A stretch of DNA of 64,000 nucleotides from UBA8401 sp041665525 (GCA_041665525.1 JBAYIS010000007.1:69883-133882); one strand, 5' to 3'. Positions 42,465 to 52,274 are shown, numbered from the stretch's first letter. Numbers and translations are program-made. Notes: generated from the sequence alone by a model not told the origin.

Positions 42465-45203
42465 TCAGGAGCAGCCGCTCGTTGATCCGCATTGCGTGCA
42501 TTTATAGCATGCACCGGAACGGATCATCAGACTGCCGCACTCATGACACGGCGGTGCATCGGCCTGTGTTTGGAAGACATATTTTTCACCCCGTTCTGCC
42601 GCGGTGACTGTTTCCGTCTTCACTTCGGATTTGGAGACAGTTTCCAGCACCGGCGTTTCGGCTACCATACCCATCGGCTGCTCATCTTTCGGCAGGAACT
42701 TCAGTCCCAGCCATCGGAAAAGGTAATCGCAGATCGATTTTGCGATCGGTATTTCAGGATTCTGCGTGAAGCCGGAAGGTTCAAACCGCATATGGCTGAA
42801 TTTATCCACCAACACCTTAATCGGCACACCATACTGTAGTGCAATGGAAATCGATGTGGCAAACGCGTCCATCATCCCGGAAAGCGTCGATCCCTCTTTA
42901 GACATGGTGATAAACACCTCACCCGGGGTACCGTCTTCATACATGCCGGCTGTAATATATCCTTCGTGTCCCGCAATGCTGAATTTGTGGGTGTATGCTG
43001 CGCGTTCTGCGGGCAGACGGCGGCGCGCAAGACGCGGTTCCGATTTCTTTTCTTCTTTCTTCTTATCGCCGTCCAGCGATGTCGAAAGCGGCTGAGTCCG
43101 TTTGCAACCATCGCGGTATACCGCTACGGCTTTCAGACCCAATTTCCAGGATTCGATATATGCCTGCATGATATCTTCGGGCGAAATTTCCGTCGGCATG
43201 TTCACCGTTTTGGAAATTGCACCGGAGAGGAACGGCTGTGTTGCACCCATCATTTTGATATGACCCATGTATTGAATGGAGCGCTTTCCTTTGGACGGTT
43301 TGAATGCGCAGTCAAACACTGCCAGATGTTCATCCTTGAGAAATGGAGCACCTTCGATTGTATCGTTCTTATCAATGAAGGAAATAATATGTTCAATCGC
43401 TTCGCTGTCATAACCAAGTTTGCGCAGGGCTTCCGGAACTGTCTGGTTGACAATTTTCATCATGCCGCCGCCGACGAGCTTCTTATATTTCACTAATGCG
43501 ATATCGGGTTCAACACCGGTGGTATCGCAATCCATCATAAATCCAATCGTCCCCGTCGGTGCCAGCACAGTCGCTTGACCGTTGCGGAATCCATGAACTT
43601 TCCCAAGTTCGATCGCGTCTTTCCAAGAGATGCTGGACGCTTCCCACAACTGAGCGGGGACATAGTCTTTGGAAATCTTATCTGCATGGATGCTGTGTTT
43701 GTTCATCACGCCGAGCATCGGTTCACGGTTCACTGCGTATCCCCTGAACGGTCCGGCATGTTCCGCAATGCGCGCGGACTGGGCATATGCTTCACCGCAC
43801 ATTAACGATGTGATCGCTGCAGCATATTCACGACCGGAGTCGGAATCATACGCAAGACCGCGTGCCATAAGCAGCGCACCCAGGTTGGCGTATCCTAAAC
43901 CGAGAGGACGATAATCATGGCTGTTCTTCTCGATGGCCGGTGTTGGATAGCTGGCATTATCGACGAAGATCTCTTGTGCGGTGATGGTGATATCTACGGC
44001 ATATTTGAACGATTCTACATCGAATTCACCATTGATCGTCCGGAACTTCATTAGATTAAGCGATGCAAGATTGCACGCGGAATCATCCAGATACATATAT
44101 TCACTGCAAGGATTAGATGCATTTATACGTGCCGTATTGCTGGATGTGTGCCAGGCGTTAACGGTTGTATCAAACTGCATACCAGGATCGCCGCAGAGCC
44201 ATGCTGCTTCAGCAATTTGCCGCATCAGATCGCGGGCACGGAACGTGTCAACCACTTTCCCCCCCTTCACGGATTTGGTCTGCCATTCTTTGTCTTCCAG
44301 AACAGCTTTCATAAACTCATCGGTAACGCGGACCGAATGATTGGCATTTTGATAGGAAACGGAATCATATGCACCGCCGGGAACATTGAAACCTCCATTA
44401 TATCCGGCATCGATCAATGCCCATGCTTTCTTTTCTTCCACAGCTTTACAGTTGATGAACTCCACTACATCCGGATGTCCGGCATTCAGGATCACCATCT
44501 TTGCGGCTCGACGGGTCTTTCCGCCGGACTTGATAACGCCGGCAAAAGCATCAAAGCCTTTCATGAAGGAAACTGGTCCGGATGCAGTGCCACCGCCGGC
44601 AAGAGTCTCTTTGGAAGAGCGCAATGAAGAGAGATTGGAACCGGTACCGGAACCGAATTTGAAGAGCATTCCTTCGGTGCGGGCAAGGCCGAGAATGGAT
44701 TCCATGGAATCCTGGACGGAATTGATAAAGCAGGCAGAGCACTGCGGTTTTTCCTCAATTCCCACGTTAAACCAGACCGGACTATTGAACGCCATATATT
44801 GATTTACTAGGATGAAGCAAAGCTCAGTATAAAAAATATCGGCATCCTGTTCAGTGGCGAAATATTTCTGCTTCCGTCCCCACGATACGGTCGATTTGGC
44901 AACGCGGTCCACTATTTGACGGACACTGGTTTCACGTTCAGGAGTGTTAATCTGCCCATGGAAGTATTTCGACACAACCACATTGGTAGCGGTCATCGAC
45001 CACGATTTCGGAATCTCGACGTTCTTCTGTTCAAAAATCTTTTCCCCTTTTTCATTCGTTATTACTGCTGATCTTAATTCCCACTCGATTTCGTCAAAAG
45101 GATGAACGCCCTCTCTGGTGAAATACCGACGGAAAGTAAGCCCCTGAGTCCCCGATTTCTTTGCCGATGCGGTTTCTTTAACCGCTACTTTAGTGTCACT
45201 CAT
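42465..45203 (-). CDS. nrdJ: Adenosylcobalamin-dependent (class II) ribonucleotide reductase
   Basis: The reductase is 912 residues. 'NSPVWFNVGIEEKPQCSACFINS' contains an active-site cysteine, 'NASNPCSEYMYLDDSACNLASLN' the N-C-E radical-site region and 'TVLAPTGTIGFMMDCDTTGVEP' the finger motif. The C-terminal 'PPCHECGSLMIRSGACYKCTQCG' is a zinc-ribbon-like tail. It makes dNTP precursors without oxygen dependence but needs B12. The promoter and a 215-nt leader lie upstream. Confidence 0.95.
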   Translation of the reverse strand: MSDTKVAVKETASAKKSGTQGLTFRRYFTREGVHPFDEIEWELRSAVITNEKGEKIFEQKNVEIPKSWSMTATNVVVSKYFHGQINTPERETSVRQIVDRVAKSTVSWGRKQKYFATEQDADIFYTELCFILVNQYMAFNSPVWFNVGIEEKPQCSACFINSVQDSMESILGLARTEGMLFKFGSGTGSNLSSLRSSKETLAGGGTASGPVSFMKGFDAFAGVIKSGGKTRRAAKMVILNAGHPDVVEFINCKAVEEKKAWALIDAGYNGGFNVPGGAYDSVSYQNANHSVRVTDEFMKAVLEDKEWQTKSVKGGKVVDTFRARDLMRQIAEAAWLCGDPGMQFDTTVNAWHTSSNTARINASNPCSEYMYLDDSACNLASLNLMKFRTINGEFDVESFKYAVDITITAQEIFVDNASYPTPAIEKNSHDYRPLGLGYANLGALLMARGLAYDSDSGREYAAAITSLMCGEAYAQSARIAEHAGPFRGYAVNREPMLGVMNKHSIHADKISKDYVPAQLWEASSISWKDAIELGKVHGFRNGQATVLAPTGTIGFMMDCDTTGVEPDIALVKYKKLVGGGMMKIVNQTVPEALRKLGYDSEAIEHIISFIDKNDTIEGAPFLKDEHLAVFDCAFKPSKGKRSIQYMGHIKMMGATQPFLSGAISKTVNMPTEISPEDIMQAYIESWKLGLKAVAVYRDGCKRTQPLSTSLDGDKKKEEKKSEPRLARRRLPAERAAYTHKFSIAGHEGYITAGMYEDGTPGEVFITMSKEGSTLSGMMDAFATSISIALQYGVPIKVLVDKFSHMRFEPSGFTQNPEIPIAKSICDYLFRWLGLKFLPKDEQPMGMVAETPVLETVSKSEVKTETVTAAERGEKYVFQTQADAPPCHECGSLMIRSGACYKCTQCGSTSGCS

Positions 45204-45418
45204 TGGGTTATGATCTCCTGTTAATTAAAAATATTTTATAAAATTAGTATGAACTGTCTGAATTTGCGGTTATCGGTGTTTTCCGTAGATCAATGAACAA
45301 CGAAAGTTCAAAACAGGAAAAAAGAGACCTCATTCTCTATAAAGTAGAGAAAGCCCCTGTATTTGTTATGCGAAATTAATCTACAGATAAAACGGAGAGA
45401 AATTCATCCTGTGTAACT
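45204..45418 (-). promoter_or_regulatory. Long, foldable 5' leader of nrdJ
   Basis: From the predicted transcription start near 45418 to the ATG is about 215 nt. Nested helices can be drawn on the transcript: CUGUAGAU (45379-45386)/AUCUACGG (45283-45290), inside it ACAGG (45356-45360)/CCUGU (45313-45317), and innermost UUCUCUA/UAGAGAA (45333-45351). The B12-riboswitch box GCCACTG is absent. An AGGAG site lies 9-13 nt before the ATG. Confidence 0.4.
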
Positions 45419-45425
45419 GTATGCG

Positions 45426-45454
45426 AATATAGATGGTTACAACACTCAAGTCAA
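45426..45454 (-). promoter_or_regulatory. Sigma70-like promoter of nrdJ
   Basis: On the minus strand TTGACT (45449-45454), 17 bp and TATATT (45426-45431) give a near-consensus promoter. No NrdR-box pair was recognised around it. Confidence 0.65.
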
Positions 45455-45806
45455 GAAAAAAATGAGGTCAATATTGAGTCGTGCTGACCGCTAAAAACTT
45501 AACTTGACATGAACGGGATTTGCAAATGAAACGTTGATATTTGCCACATAGCGCCGTTATAGATTGGCCTTATATTTTTATTAACAATCGATCGGAAATA
45601 CCTTAAAAACCCTTGAGAATTCGGGAACAATATTCTATAACGCACATTACGTATAACGGTTTAAGAAATCTTTTGCTCCGACAGCCGTCCGATGAAACGC
45701 GGGTTTGGAAAACACAGCACTTTTTGATTGAGAAGGTCATTAAGAAAAAAATATTTTCACTGAGTTATTTTCGAATTGCATTCTGTTCAAGAGTGATTTC
45801 ATTACA

Positions 45807-45835
45807 TTGACTTTCGGGCATTTTTTCAATAACTT
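45807..45835 (+). promoter_or_regulatory. Likely promoter of the nuo operon
   Basis: TTGACT (45807-45812), 17 bp and TAACTT (45830-45835) precede nuoA by about 40 nt. The region 45455-45806 between this and the nrdJ promoter shows no supported gene. Confidence 0.5.
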
Positions 45836-45875
45836 TTGCTATTGTAATTTTTTCTTCCCTATTAATCTTTCTTCT

Positions 45876-46229
45876 ATGCAATCATACATTCCCATTTTTC
45901 TCATGATTGGGGTGGCAGCATTTCTCGGAGTTGCCTTCCTCATGCTGCAACGATACTTAGGTCCGCACCGTCCGAATCCGGAAAAGCTTTCAACCTATGA
46001 GAGCGGAATGCCACCGGTCCGGTCCGCACGCGAGCGATTCTCCGTAAAATACTATATGGTAGCCGTGCTATTCATCCTGTTCGATATCGAAGTGATTTTT
46101 CTTTACCCCTGGGCGGTGAATTTCCGTGCATTGGGACTCTTCGGATATATCGAAATGATCTTGTTTATCCTCATTTTACTTGTCGGATATCTCTATATTT
46201 TGAAAAAAGGAGCACTGCAATGGGATTAG
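45876..46229 (+). CDS. nuoA: NADH-quinone oxidoreductase subunit A
   Basis: The protein is 117 residues from the ATG at 45876. Three transmembrane helices, 'KLSTYESGMPPVRSARERFSVKYY' in the first loop and 'FILFDIEVIFLYPWA' in the second helix are the family signature (ND3). Membrane subunit of complex I at the quinone site. The end overlaps nuoB by 10 bp. Confidence 0.96.
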   Translation: MQSYIPIFLMIGVAAFLGVAFLMLQRYLGPHRPNPEKLSTYESGMPPVRSARERFSVKYYMVAVLFILFDIEVIFLYPWAVNFRALGLFGYIEMILFILILLVGYLYILKKGALQWD

Positions 46230-46765
46230 AACACGCATTAGGCGATACAGCATTGACTACCACCATCGATTCGGCAATCAACTGGTGCCGAAAGAACTCC
46301 GTGTGGCCGATGCCCCTCGGCATCTCCTGCTGCGGTATCGAGATGATGGCATTTGCCATGCCGCGGTTTGATGTCGCCCGGTTCGGTGCAGAGGTCTTCC
46401 GTTTTTCTCCGCGTCAGTCCGATCTCCTGCTGGTGGCAGGAACCACGACATATAAGATGGCAACTGTCGTCCGGAAAATCTATGACCAGATGCCCGATCC
46501 AAAATGGGTGGTCGCCATGGGGGCTTGCACATCGTCTGGCGGTATGTACCGTACCTATTCGGTGGTGCAGGGGATAGATCAATTTCTTCCGGTGGATGTT
46601 TATGTTGCCGGCTGCCCTCCTCGTCCCGATAACCTGTTGCACGCACTGATGATGATTCAGGAAAAAATTCAACGTGGCGAAAGCAGAGGCACTCCGATGA
46701 CGGTCTCTGCAGAACGCGCCGAGAAACAGCAACTATTGCAGATCCAGGGGATCAACAATAATTAA
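46220..46765 (+). CDS. nuoB: NADH-quinone oxidoreductase subunit B
   Basis: The 181-residue protein holds the terminal [4Fe-4S] cluster N2. Its ligands are the tandem Cys in 'GISCCGIEMMAF', the Cys in 'MGACTSSGG' and the Cys in 'VAGCPPRPDNLL'. It passes electrons to quinone at the interface with NuoD. Confidence 0.97.
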   Translation: MGLEHALGDTALTTTIDSAINWCRKNSVWPMPLGISCCGIEMMAFAMPRFDVARFGAEVFRFSPRQSDLLLVAGTTTYKMATVVRKIYDQMPDPKWVVAMGACTSSGGMYRTYSVVQGIDQFLPVDVYVAGCPPRPDNLLHALMMIQEKIQRGESRGTPMTVSAERAEKQQLLQIQGINNN

Positions 46766-46819
46766 TTCTTTTTACCATTCCGTGCAGTAGCCGGGATTTT
46801 CGACGGAACATCTATCCTT

Positions 46820-47302
46820 ATGCTAACAAAGATCACAGAAAAACTAAAAGCACAATTTCCGGACAGCATCACTGCTGTGCTGGAATTCCGCGGTGAAACC
46901 ACCGTGCATGTGAAAAAAGAAAACATCGTCGCAATCTGTCAATTCCTTCGGGACGATACAGCTTCCTTGTTTGATTACTGTTCGGATGTGTGTGGAGCAG
47001 ACGCCTATACCCCGGAGAACCGCTTCGAAGTAATCTACAATCTCTATTCTACAATATTGAACCACCGCATCAGAGTAAAAGTATTCGTTGACGAATCCGA
47101 TTTACACTGCCCTTCTGTAACTTCGGTTTGGCCTGGAGCAAACTGGCCGGAGCGCGAGACCTTCGACATGGTCGGCGTTGTCTTTGATGGACATAACGAC
47201 ATGCGGAGAATGTACATGCCGGAGGAGTTCGAGTACCATCCATTGAGGAAAGACTTTCCGATGATGGGCATCCCGGATTCCATTCCACTCCCACGGAAAT
47301 AA
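46820..47302 (+). CDS. nuoC: NADH-quinone oxidoreductase subunit C
   Basis: The 160-residue peripheral-arm subunit (30 kDa family) contains 'VTSVWPGANWPERETFDMVGVVFDGH', the family signature, and ends 'HPLRKDFPMMG'. NuoC and NuoD are separate genes here, not fused. Confidence 0.96.
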   Translation: MLTKITEKLKAQFPDSITAVLEFRGETTVHVKKENIVAICQFLRDDTASLFDYCSDVCGADAYTPENRFEVIYNLYSTILNHRIRVKVFVDESDLHCPSVTSVWPGANWPERETFDMVGVVFDGHNDMRRMYMPEEFEYHPLRKDFPMMGIPDSIPLPRK

Positions 47303-47327
47303 TCATCTAAAAAAATAGAACGATATA

Positions 47328-48584
47328 ATGAATGTAGAACAAGCAATGGAAGTCCGGCAGCAAAAGATCCTCGCTGCTCTGGAGAATAAAAACACCAGCG
47401 TCTATTTTCAGGATGCTCTGGACAATGAGATGGTCCTGAATATGGGACCGCAGCATCCTGCAACGCACGGTGTGTTGCGACTGCTGATAAAATTGGACGG
47501 TGAAACCGTTGCGGCCTGTGTGCCGGAATTGGGATATCTGCATCGCGGGTATGAAAAACTCGCCGAAAACTGCTCTTACCATGAATTTATTCCGCACACA
47601 GATCGCCTTGATTATCTCTCCCCGCTGATGAACAATACGGCCTATGTGCTTGCCGTAGAGAAATTGATTGGAATTGAAGCCCCAAAGCGTGCTCAATATA
47701 TCCGTGTGATCATCTCCGAAATGGCCCGCATTTCTTCCCATTTGCTCGGGATCGGTGCACTGGCGATGGACGTGGGTGCATTAACTGTTTTTACCTGGGC
47801 GTTTCGTGAACGGGAAAAGATGTACGATATCTTTGAACTTCTGACTGGTGCGCGGTTTACGACAAGCTTCACCCGTATTGGCGGACTTGCACATGATATG
47901 AAACCGGAAGTGATTTCCGCGATAAAGGAATTCTTCGACCAGTTCCCGGAAAAATTCAACGAATGCCTTACTATGTTGAATACGAACAGGATCTTCGTGG
48001 AACGCCTGGACGGAGTTGGTACGATCTCGCGGGAGAATGCGATCGCGATGGGTATGAGCGGACCGAATCTGCGCGCTGTCGGTGTGGCATGCGATCTTCG
48101 CAGGACTCAGCCATACCTGGTATACAATGAACTCGACTTTAACATTCCTGTGTTCAATGACGGAGATTCACTTTCCCGTTATTATGTGCGGTTGAATGAA
48201 GTAAAGGAAAGTATAAAGATCATTCGGCAGTGTCTGGAAAAGATGCCGGCCGGTCCGGTACATGCAAACGAACCGAAGAAGGTCCTTCCGCGCAAGGAAC
48301 CAATCTACACCAAGATGGAAGAACTGATCCATGATTTTATGATCGTCAATTTCGGCGTAAACCCTCCCGTCGGCGAGATCTACCATGCAGTGGAAGCATC
48401 CAAAGGCGAGTTGGGATTCTATATCCAGTCTCGCGGCGAGGGACATCCCTGGCGGTTGAAGATCCGTTCACCTTCATTTATGAATTTGCAGTCCACATCG
48501 CTGCTGGTTGAAGGAGGCATGATCTCGGATATTGTCGCTGTGCTCGGCAGTCTCGACCCGGTAATGGGCGAAGCGGACAAGTAG
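47328..48584 (+). CDS. nuoD: NADH-quinone oxidoreductase subunit D
   Basis: The protein is 418 residues. 'NMGPQHPATHGVLRLLIKLDGE' is the quinone-site His-containing signature and 'GYLHRGYEKLAENCSYHEFIPHTDRLDY' follows; it ends with 'VLGSLDPVMGEADK'. It forms the quinone chamber with NuoB. A hairpin with a T-run follows within the operon. Confidence 0.97.
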   Translation: MNVEQAMEVRQQKILAALENKNTSVYFQDALDNEMVLNMGPQHPATHGVLRLLIKLDGETVAACVPELGYLHRGYEKLAENCSYHEFIPHTDRLDYLSPLMNNTAYVLAVEKLIGIEAPKRAQYIRVIISEMARISSHLLGIGALAMDVGALTVFTWAFREREKMYDIFELLTGARFTTSFTRIGGLAHDMKPEVISAIKEFFDQFPEKFNECLTMLNTNRIFVERLDGVGTISRENAIAMGMSGPNLRAVGVACDLRRTQPYLVYNELDFNIPVFNDGDSLSRYYVRLNEVKESIKIIRQCLEKMPAGPVHANEPKKVLPRKEPIYTKMEELIHDFMIVNFGVNPPVGEIYHAVEASKGELGFYIQSRGEGHPWRLKIRSPSFMNLQSTSLLVEGGMISDIVAVLGSLDPVMGEADK

Positions 48585-48599
48585 ACAGGATTGTTAATC

Positions 48600-48635
48600 C
48601 TCCCGACGACACAAAATCGACGGGAGATTTTTTTT
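48600..48635 (+). terminator. Hairpin with T8 tract between nuoD and nuoE
   Basis: CTCCCG (48600-48605) pairs with CGGGAG (48621-48626), with an inner CG/CG step, followed by T8 (48628-48635). It may attenuate expression of nuoEF relative to nuoABCD. Confidence 0.7.
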
Positions 48636-48655
48636 CAGATAATTTCCCAAACATT

Positions 48656-49120
48656 ATGTTGACTCAAGAAAATCTTCAAAAGGCGCAGGATCTCTTCAAA
48701 CGATATCCCCAGAAGAAAGCCGCCCTTCTTCCCATTTTATGGATCGCGCAGGAACAAGAAGGCTGGATCTCGCAGGAAATGATGAAATACATCGGCGATC
48801 TCGTTGGTGTTCCGTATGCCCATGTGCTCGGAGTCGTTACCTTCTATACGATGTACAATGACAAGAAACTCGGACACCACCATATTGAAGTGTGCACGAA
48901 TGTTTCCTGCATGTTGAAAGGTTCCGATAAAATCCTTTCCACCGTCGAACGTATGTGCGGCACGAAACTCGGCACCACATCCGCTGATGGTAAATACACC
49001 ATCAGCGAAGTGGAATGCATGGGAGCCTGCGGCGGCGCACCGATGCTTGCGATCGGCGAGGAATATCACGAACATCTAACGCCCGAAAAGACAGAACAAC
49101 TTCTTACCGGTTTGAAATAA
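48656..49120 (+). CDS. nuoE: NADH-quinone oxidoreductase subunit E
   Basis: The thioredoxin-like 24-kDa subunit is 154 residues. The [2Fe-2S] N1a ligands are in 'CTNVSCMLKG' and 'VECMGACGGAPML'. It associates with NuoF in the NADH-oxidising module. Confidence 0.95.
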   Translation: MLTQENLQKAQDLFKRYPQKKAALLPILWIAQEQEGWISQEMMKYIGDLVGVPYAHVLGVVTFYTMYNDKKLGHHHIEVCTNVSCMLKGSDKILSTVERMCGTKLGTTSADGKYTISEVECMGACGGAPMLAIGEEYHEHLTPEKTEQLLTGLK

Positions 49121-49161
49121 CCCGGCCACGGTTCAGCTGCGGCCATTTTTTTATTGAGACT

Positions 49162-50427
49162 ATGGAAAAATACATTCTCCCGGAAATTCAGGATTATCAC
49201 AAGATCGATGTGTACGAACAGCACGGCGGTTATACTGCACTGAAAAAAGCGATGCAGATGAAACCGGATGAGGTCATCGAAGAAGTGAAGAAATCAGGAT
49301 TGCGCGGCCGCGGCGGCGCCTGCTTCCCCACCGGCTTGAAGTGGTCCTTTATGCCGAAAGGAAATGACAAACCGAAGTACCTGGCCGTGAACGGTGATGA
49401 ATCCGAACCCGGTACATTCAAGGACAGGAAAATCTTCGAATTCAATCCGCACATGATGATCGAAGGGATTCTGATTGGATGTTATGCAATGGGAATCACA
49501 ACCGCCTACATCTATATCCGCGGTGAATACGGTAAATGGATTAAGATGGTAGACAAAGCCCTCGCAGAAGCGTACGCAAAAGGATATATTGGCGAGAACA
49601 TCCTCGGCTCCGGATATTCAACGAATATCTACACCCACCGGGGTGCCGGCGCATACATTTGCGGTGAAGAATCGGCTTTAATGAATTCGCTCGAGGGCGA
49701 ACGCGGTTATCCGCGTGTGAAACCGCCGTTCCCGGCACAAAAGGGATTGTGGTCTGCTCCCACCACCATTAATAATGTTGAAACTATGACGAATGTTCCG
49801 TTGATCATCAACAAGGGTTCGGAATGGTATTCAAAGATCGGAGTGGCAAAGCACCCCGGACCGATTCTCGTCGGAATCAGCGGTCATGTGAACAAACCTG
49901 GAGTGTATGAAATACCGACCGGCGTTCCATTGTTGTCGCTCATTAACGATCCTCAATATGGCGGCGGAGTAACAGGCGGGAAAAAGATCAAGGCAGTCAT
50001 TCCCGGCGGTTCTTCCACCATGATCCTTCGAGGTGAGAATCTTGAAGGTGTTACCATGGATGCGGATTCGCTGAAGGCCGCAGGATCATCCGTTGGTACA
50101 GCCGGACTGATCGTGATGGACGAAGACACCGATCTGGTGAAAGTGCTCTCCCGTATCTCCCATTTCTATCATCATGAATCGTGCGGACAATGCACTCCGT
50201 GCCGCGAAGGAACCGGCTGGCTGGAGAAGATGTTGCACCGTTTCGAACACTATGAAGCACGCCAGGAAGATGTAGATATGCTGGTTAATGTTGCGAACCA
50301 GATTGAAGGCAACACCATTTGTGCTCTGGGCGATGCAGCTGCCTGGCCGGTACAAAGCTTTGTGAAACGCTTCCGGGAAGAATATGAAAAACGTGTGAAA
50401 GAAAAAGCAGCTGTCGAAGCTGCCTGA
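49162..50427 (+). CDS. nuoF: NADH-quinone oxidoreductase subunit F
   Basis: The protein is 421 residues from the ATG at 49162. 'LRGRGGACFPTGLKW' is the NADH/FMN glycine-rich site, 'AYICGEESALMNSLEG' follows, and 'HESCGQCTPCREGTGW' plus a later Cys in 'NTICALGDAAAWP' bind cluster N3. It oxidises NADH via FMN. nuoG and the pump subunits H-N are not downstream. Confidence 0.96.
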   Translation: MEKYILPEIQDYHKIDVYEQHGGYTALKKAMQMKPDEVIEEVKKSGLRGRGGACFPTGLKWSFMPKGNDKPKYLAVNGDESEPGTFKDRKIFEFNPHMMIEGILIGCYAMGITTAYIYIRGEYGKWIKMVDKALAEAYAKGYIGENILGSGYSTNIYTHRGAGAYICGEESALMNSLEGERGYPRVKPPFPAQKGLWSAPTTINNVETMTNVPLIINKGSEWYSKIGVAKHPGPILVGISGHVNKPGVYEIPTGVPLLSLINDPQYGGGVTGGKKIKAVIPGGSSTMILRGENLEGVTMDADSLKAAGSSVGTAGLIVMDEDTDLVKVLSRISHFYHHESCGQCTPCREGTGWLEKMLHRFEHYEARQEDVDMLVNVANQIEGNTICALGDAAAWPVQSFVKRFREEYEKRVKEKAAVEAA

Positions 50428-50443
50428 TGTTTGTTCATCAACG

Positions 50444-50472
50444 GCGCCGGCTATAGATCGCCGGCGCTTTTT
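50444..50472 (+). terminator. Terminator after nuoF
   Basis: GCGCCGGC (50444-50451) and GCCGGCGC (50460-50467) form a strong GC stem followed by T5, ending the nuoA-F unit. Confidence 0.9.
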
Positions 50473-50504
50473 GTTTTCCCACACCAACCTCATATTGGAT
50501 CAGT

Positions 50505-51326
50505 TTGAAGAAAACGATACTTCCTCTTTTTTTCATCCTCCCTATTCTCATACTGGCTCAACAGCATCCGTTGACAGTTGAATCTGCCGAATTGATCGAA
50601 CCAGGACACGCCAAAGCAGCCCTTGGCATCGCTCATTTTCGCAATCAACCATTCCCATTGTCGGGATTAACGGGAAACCTCTCAAAATTTGGAAATCTCC
50701 AGGTGGCCGTGTCGCTCAGTGAATTTGTCGAATTGAAAATGGAAGGCACCGCATTGAATTTACTGTATGTGACGAAACGGGATTCTGCATTTAATTCCAT
50801 CCGTACCACACGGTCGAATCCGACCGGCGATATCGGGGATTTTACCGTTTGGACAAAATTCGGAGTATTGAATGAATATCGCACGGGGATAGGTTTCTCG
50901 GTCCATTTCGGTGTACAACTTCCGAATGCCAGCAACGAATCCGGACTCGGCATTGATGAAATGAATTTTTATTCTGCGCTCCTTTTCCAAAAACATTTCG
51001 CCGGACGGTGGAACGGGAATGTGGGACTCGGGATATTAAGTGACCCAACCATCCTCGGCCAACAGCACGATGTTCTTATCTACGGACTGGCATATGAGCT
51101 TCCCGTCAGCAGTACAACTTCCGCAATTCTACAAACATCCGGTCGGAGCGGCCATTCTGGTATCGGTATCCAGCGGTTGGCCAATGCTACCGCTTCGATC
51201 GAAGAGAGTTTCGGCAATCTGGCTGTAACTTTTTCGGGAATAGTGAATTTTTCACCTGCAGATAATGCCAAAGGGATCTCTCTAAGCGTTTCATACCTAT
51301 TTCACGTTGTTGATATCCGCAAATGA
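50505..51326 (+). CDS. Predicted outer-membrane beta-barrel protein of unknown function
   Basis: The protein is 273 residues starting at TTG (50505), supported by GGAT five bases upstream and by the signal peptide 'MKKTILPLFFILPILILAQ'. The rest alternates polar and aromatic residues, and the end 'SLSVSYLFHVVDIRK' resembles a barrel terminus. No family is firmly recognised; it is similar in feel to small transporter-like barrels annotated near 'MetA-pathway' proteins. Its stop overlaps the ldcA start (ATGA), so the two are coupled. Confidence 0.65.
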   Translation: MKKTILPLFFILPILILAQQHPLTVESAELIEPGHAKAALGIAHFRNQPFPLSGLTGNLSKFGNLQVAVSLSEFVELKMEGTALNLLYVTKRDSAFNSIRTTRSNPTGDIGDFTVWTKFGVLNEYRTGIGFSVHFGVQLPNASNESGLGIDEMNFYSALLFQKHFAGRWNGNVGLGILSDPTILGQQHDVLIYGLAYELPVSSTTSAILQTSGRSGHSGIGIQRLANATASIEESFGNLAVTFSGIVNFSPADNAKGISLSVSYLFHVVDIRK

Positions 51327-52267
51327 CTATGATCGTTAAACCGCGTCCATTGCGTAAGGGTGATCTGATAGGGATTATCGCCCCGGCAAGTCCGCCGTCA
51401 ACGGCGGAGAAGATTTATAAAGGGGCCGAATATCTGGAAAAGATCGGATACCGAGTTACGTTCGGAAAGAATATCGAGAAAATGAACGGATATCTTGCTG
51501 GTACCGACCAGGAACGGGCAGATGACATCCATACCATGTTTACCGATAAGAACGTCAAGGCAATCTTCACCGTTCGTGGAGGATACGGAACACCGCGATT
51601 GCTCCCCCTTCTTGATTACTCCCTGATACGGAATCATCCTAAGATTCTTGTAGGGTACAGCGATATCACCGCCCTGCAACTTGCACTATTCAAAAAAACA
51701 GGATTGGTCACTTTCTCCGGTCCAATGTCCGGTGTGGAAATGTTCAAAGGGATAGATCCTTATACCGAAGAACATTTGTGGGCGGTGCTCACATCCACAA
51801 AAAGGATAGGAAATGTTGATCAACCGAATGGGAGACCGCTGCAGTCGATCGGAACCGGCAAAGGATCCGGCACATTGCTGGGAGGTAATCTTTCCCTGAT
51901 AACATCACTGATCGGCAGTCCGTACCTCCCTTCGTTCAAACAGTCAATTCTCTTTTTTGAGGAGGTGGAAGAAGAAACATACCGGTTTGACCGAATGATG
52001 AACCATCTTCGCATTTCCAATATTTTGCGGGACGCAGTCGGTGTTATCGTTGGAGAATTGACCGATGTAAAATCGAGCGACGTTTCCAGACCGTACCCCA
52101 CAGCTGAACAAGTGACTTCAGAATATCTTGCACACTTTCGAAAACCAGTTGTCAGCGGCCTTGCATACGGACATGTACCGGTAAAACTCACCATCCCGAT
52201 CGGGATCAAAGCCACACTTGATGCGGACAATAGAACGATTCGTTTCGATGAATCGTGCGTTCGATAA
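51323..52267 (+). CDS. ldcA: LD-carboxypeptidase (muramoyltetrapeptide carboxypeptidase, S66)
   Basis: The protein is 314 residues. The nucleophile is in 'LVGYSDITALQLALF' (Ser near 112), the Glu of the triad in 'LFFEEVEEETYRFDRM' and the His in 'SGLAYGHVPVK'. It trims the terminal D-Ala from murein tetrapeptides during peptidoglycan recycling, which fits with the amidase gene at 31.6 kb. Confidence 0.93.
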   Translation: MTMIVKPRPLRKGDLIGIIAPASPPSTAEKIYKGAEYLEKIGYRVTFGKNIEKMNGYLAGTDQERADDIHTMFTDKNVKAIFTVRGGYGTPRLLPLLDYSLIRNHPKILVGYSDITALQLALFKKTGLVTFSGPMSGVEMFKGIDPYTEEHLWAVLTSTKRIGNVDQPNGRPLQSIGTGKGSGTLLGGNLSLITSLIGSPYLPSFKQSILFFEEVEEETYRFDRMMNHLRISNILRDAVGVIVGELTDVKSSDVSRPYPTAEQVTSEYLAHFRKPVVSGLAYGHVPVKLTIPIGIKATLDADNRTIRFDESCVR

Positions 52268-52274
52268 TTTTCCG

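Noticed and set aside
45204..45418. Cobalamin riboswitch upstream of nrdJ
   Set aside because: The GCCACTG B12 box and the expected long P1-P3 architecture were not found.
45613..45810. 65-codon frame between nrdJ and nuoA
   Set aside because: Overlaps the likely nuo promoter, with no ribosome site and low-complexity composition.
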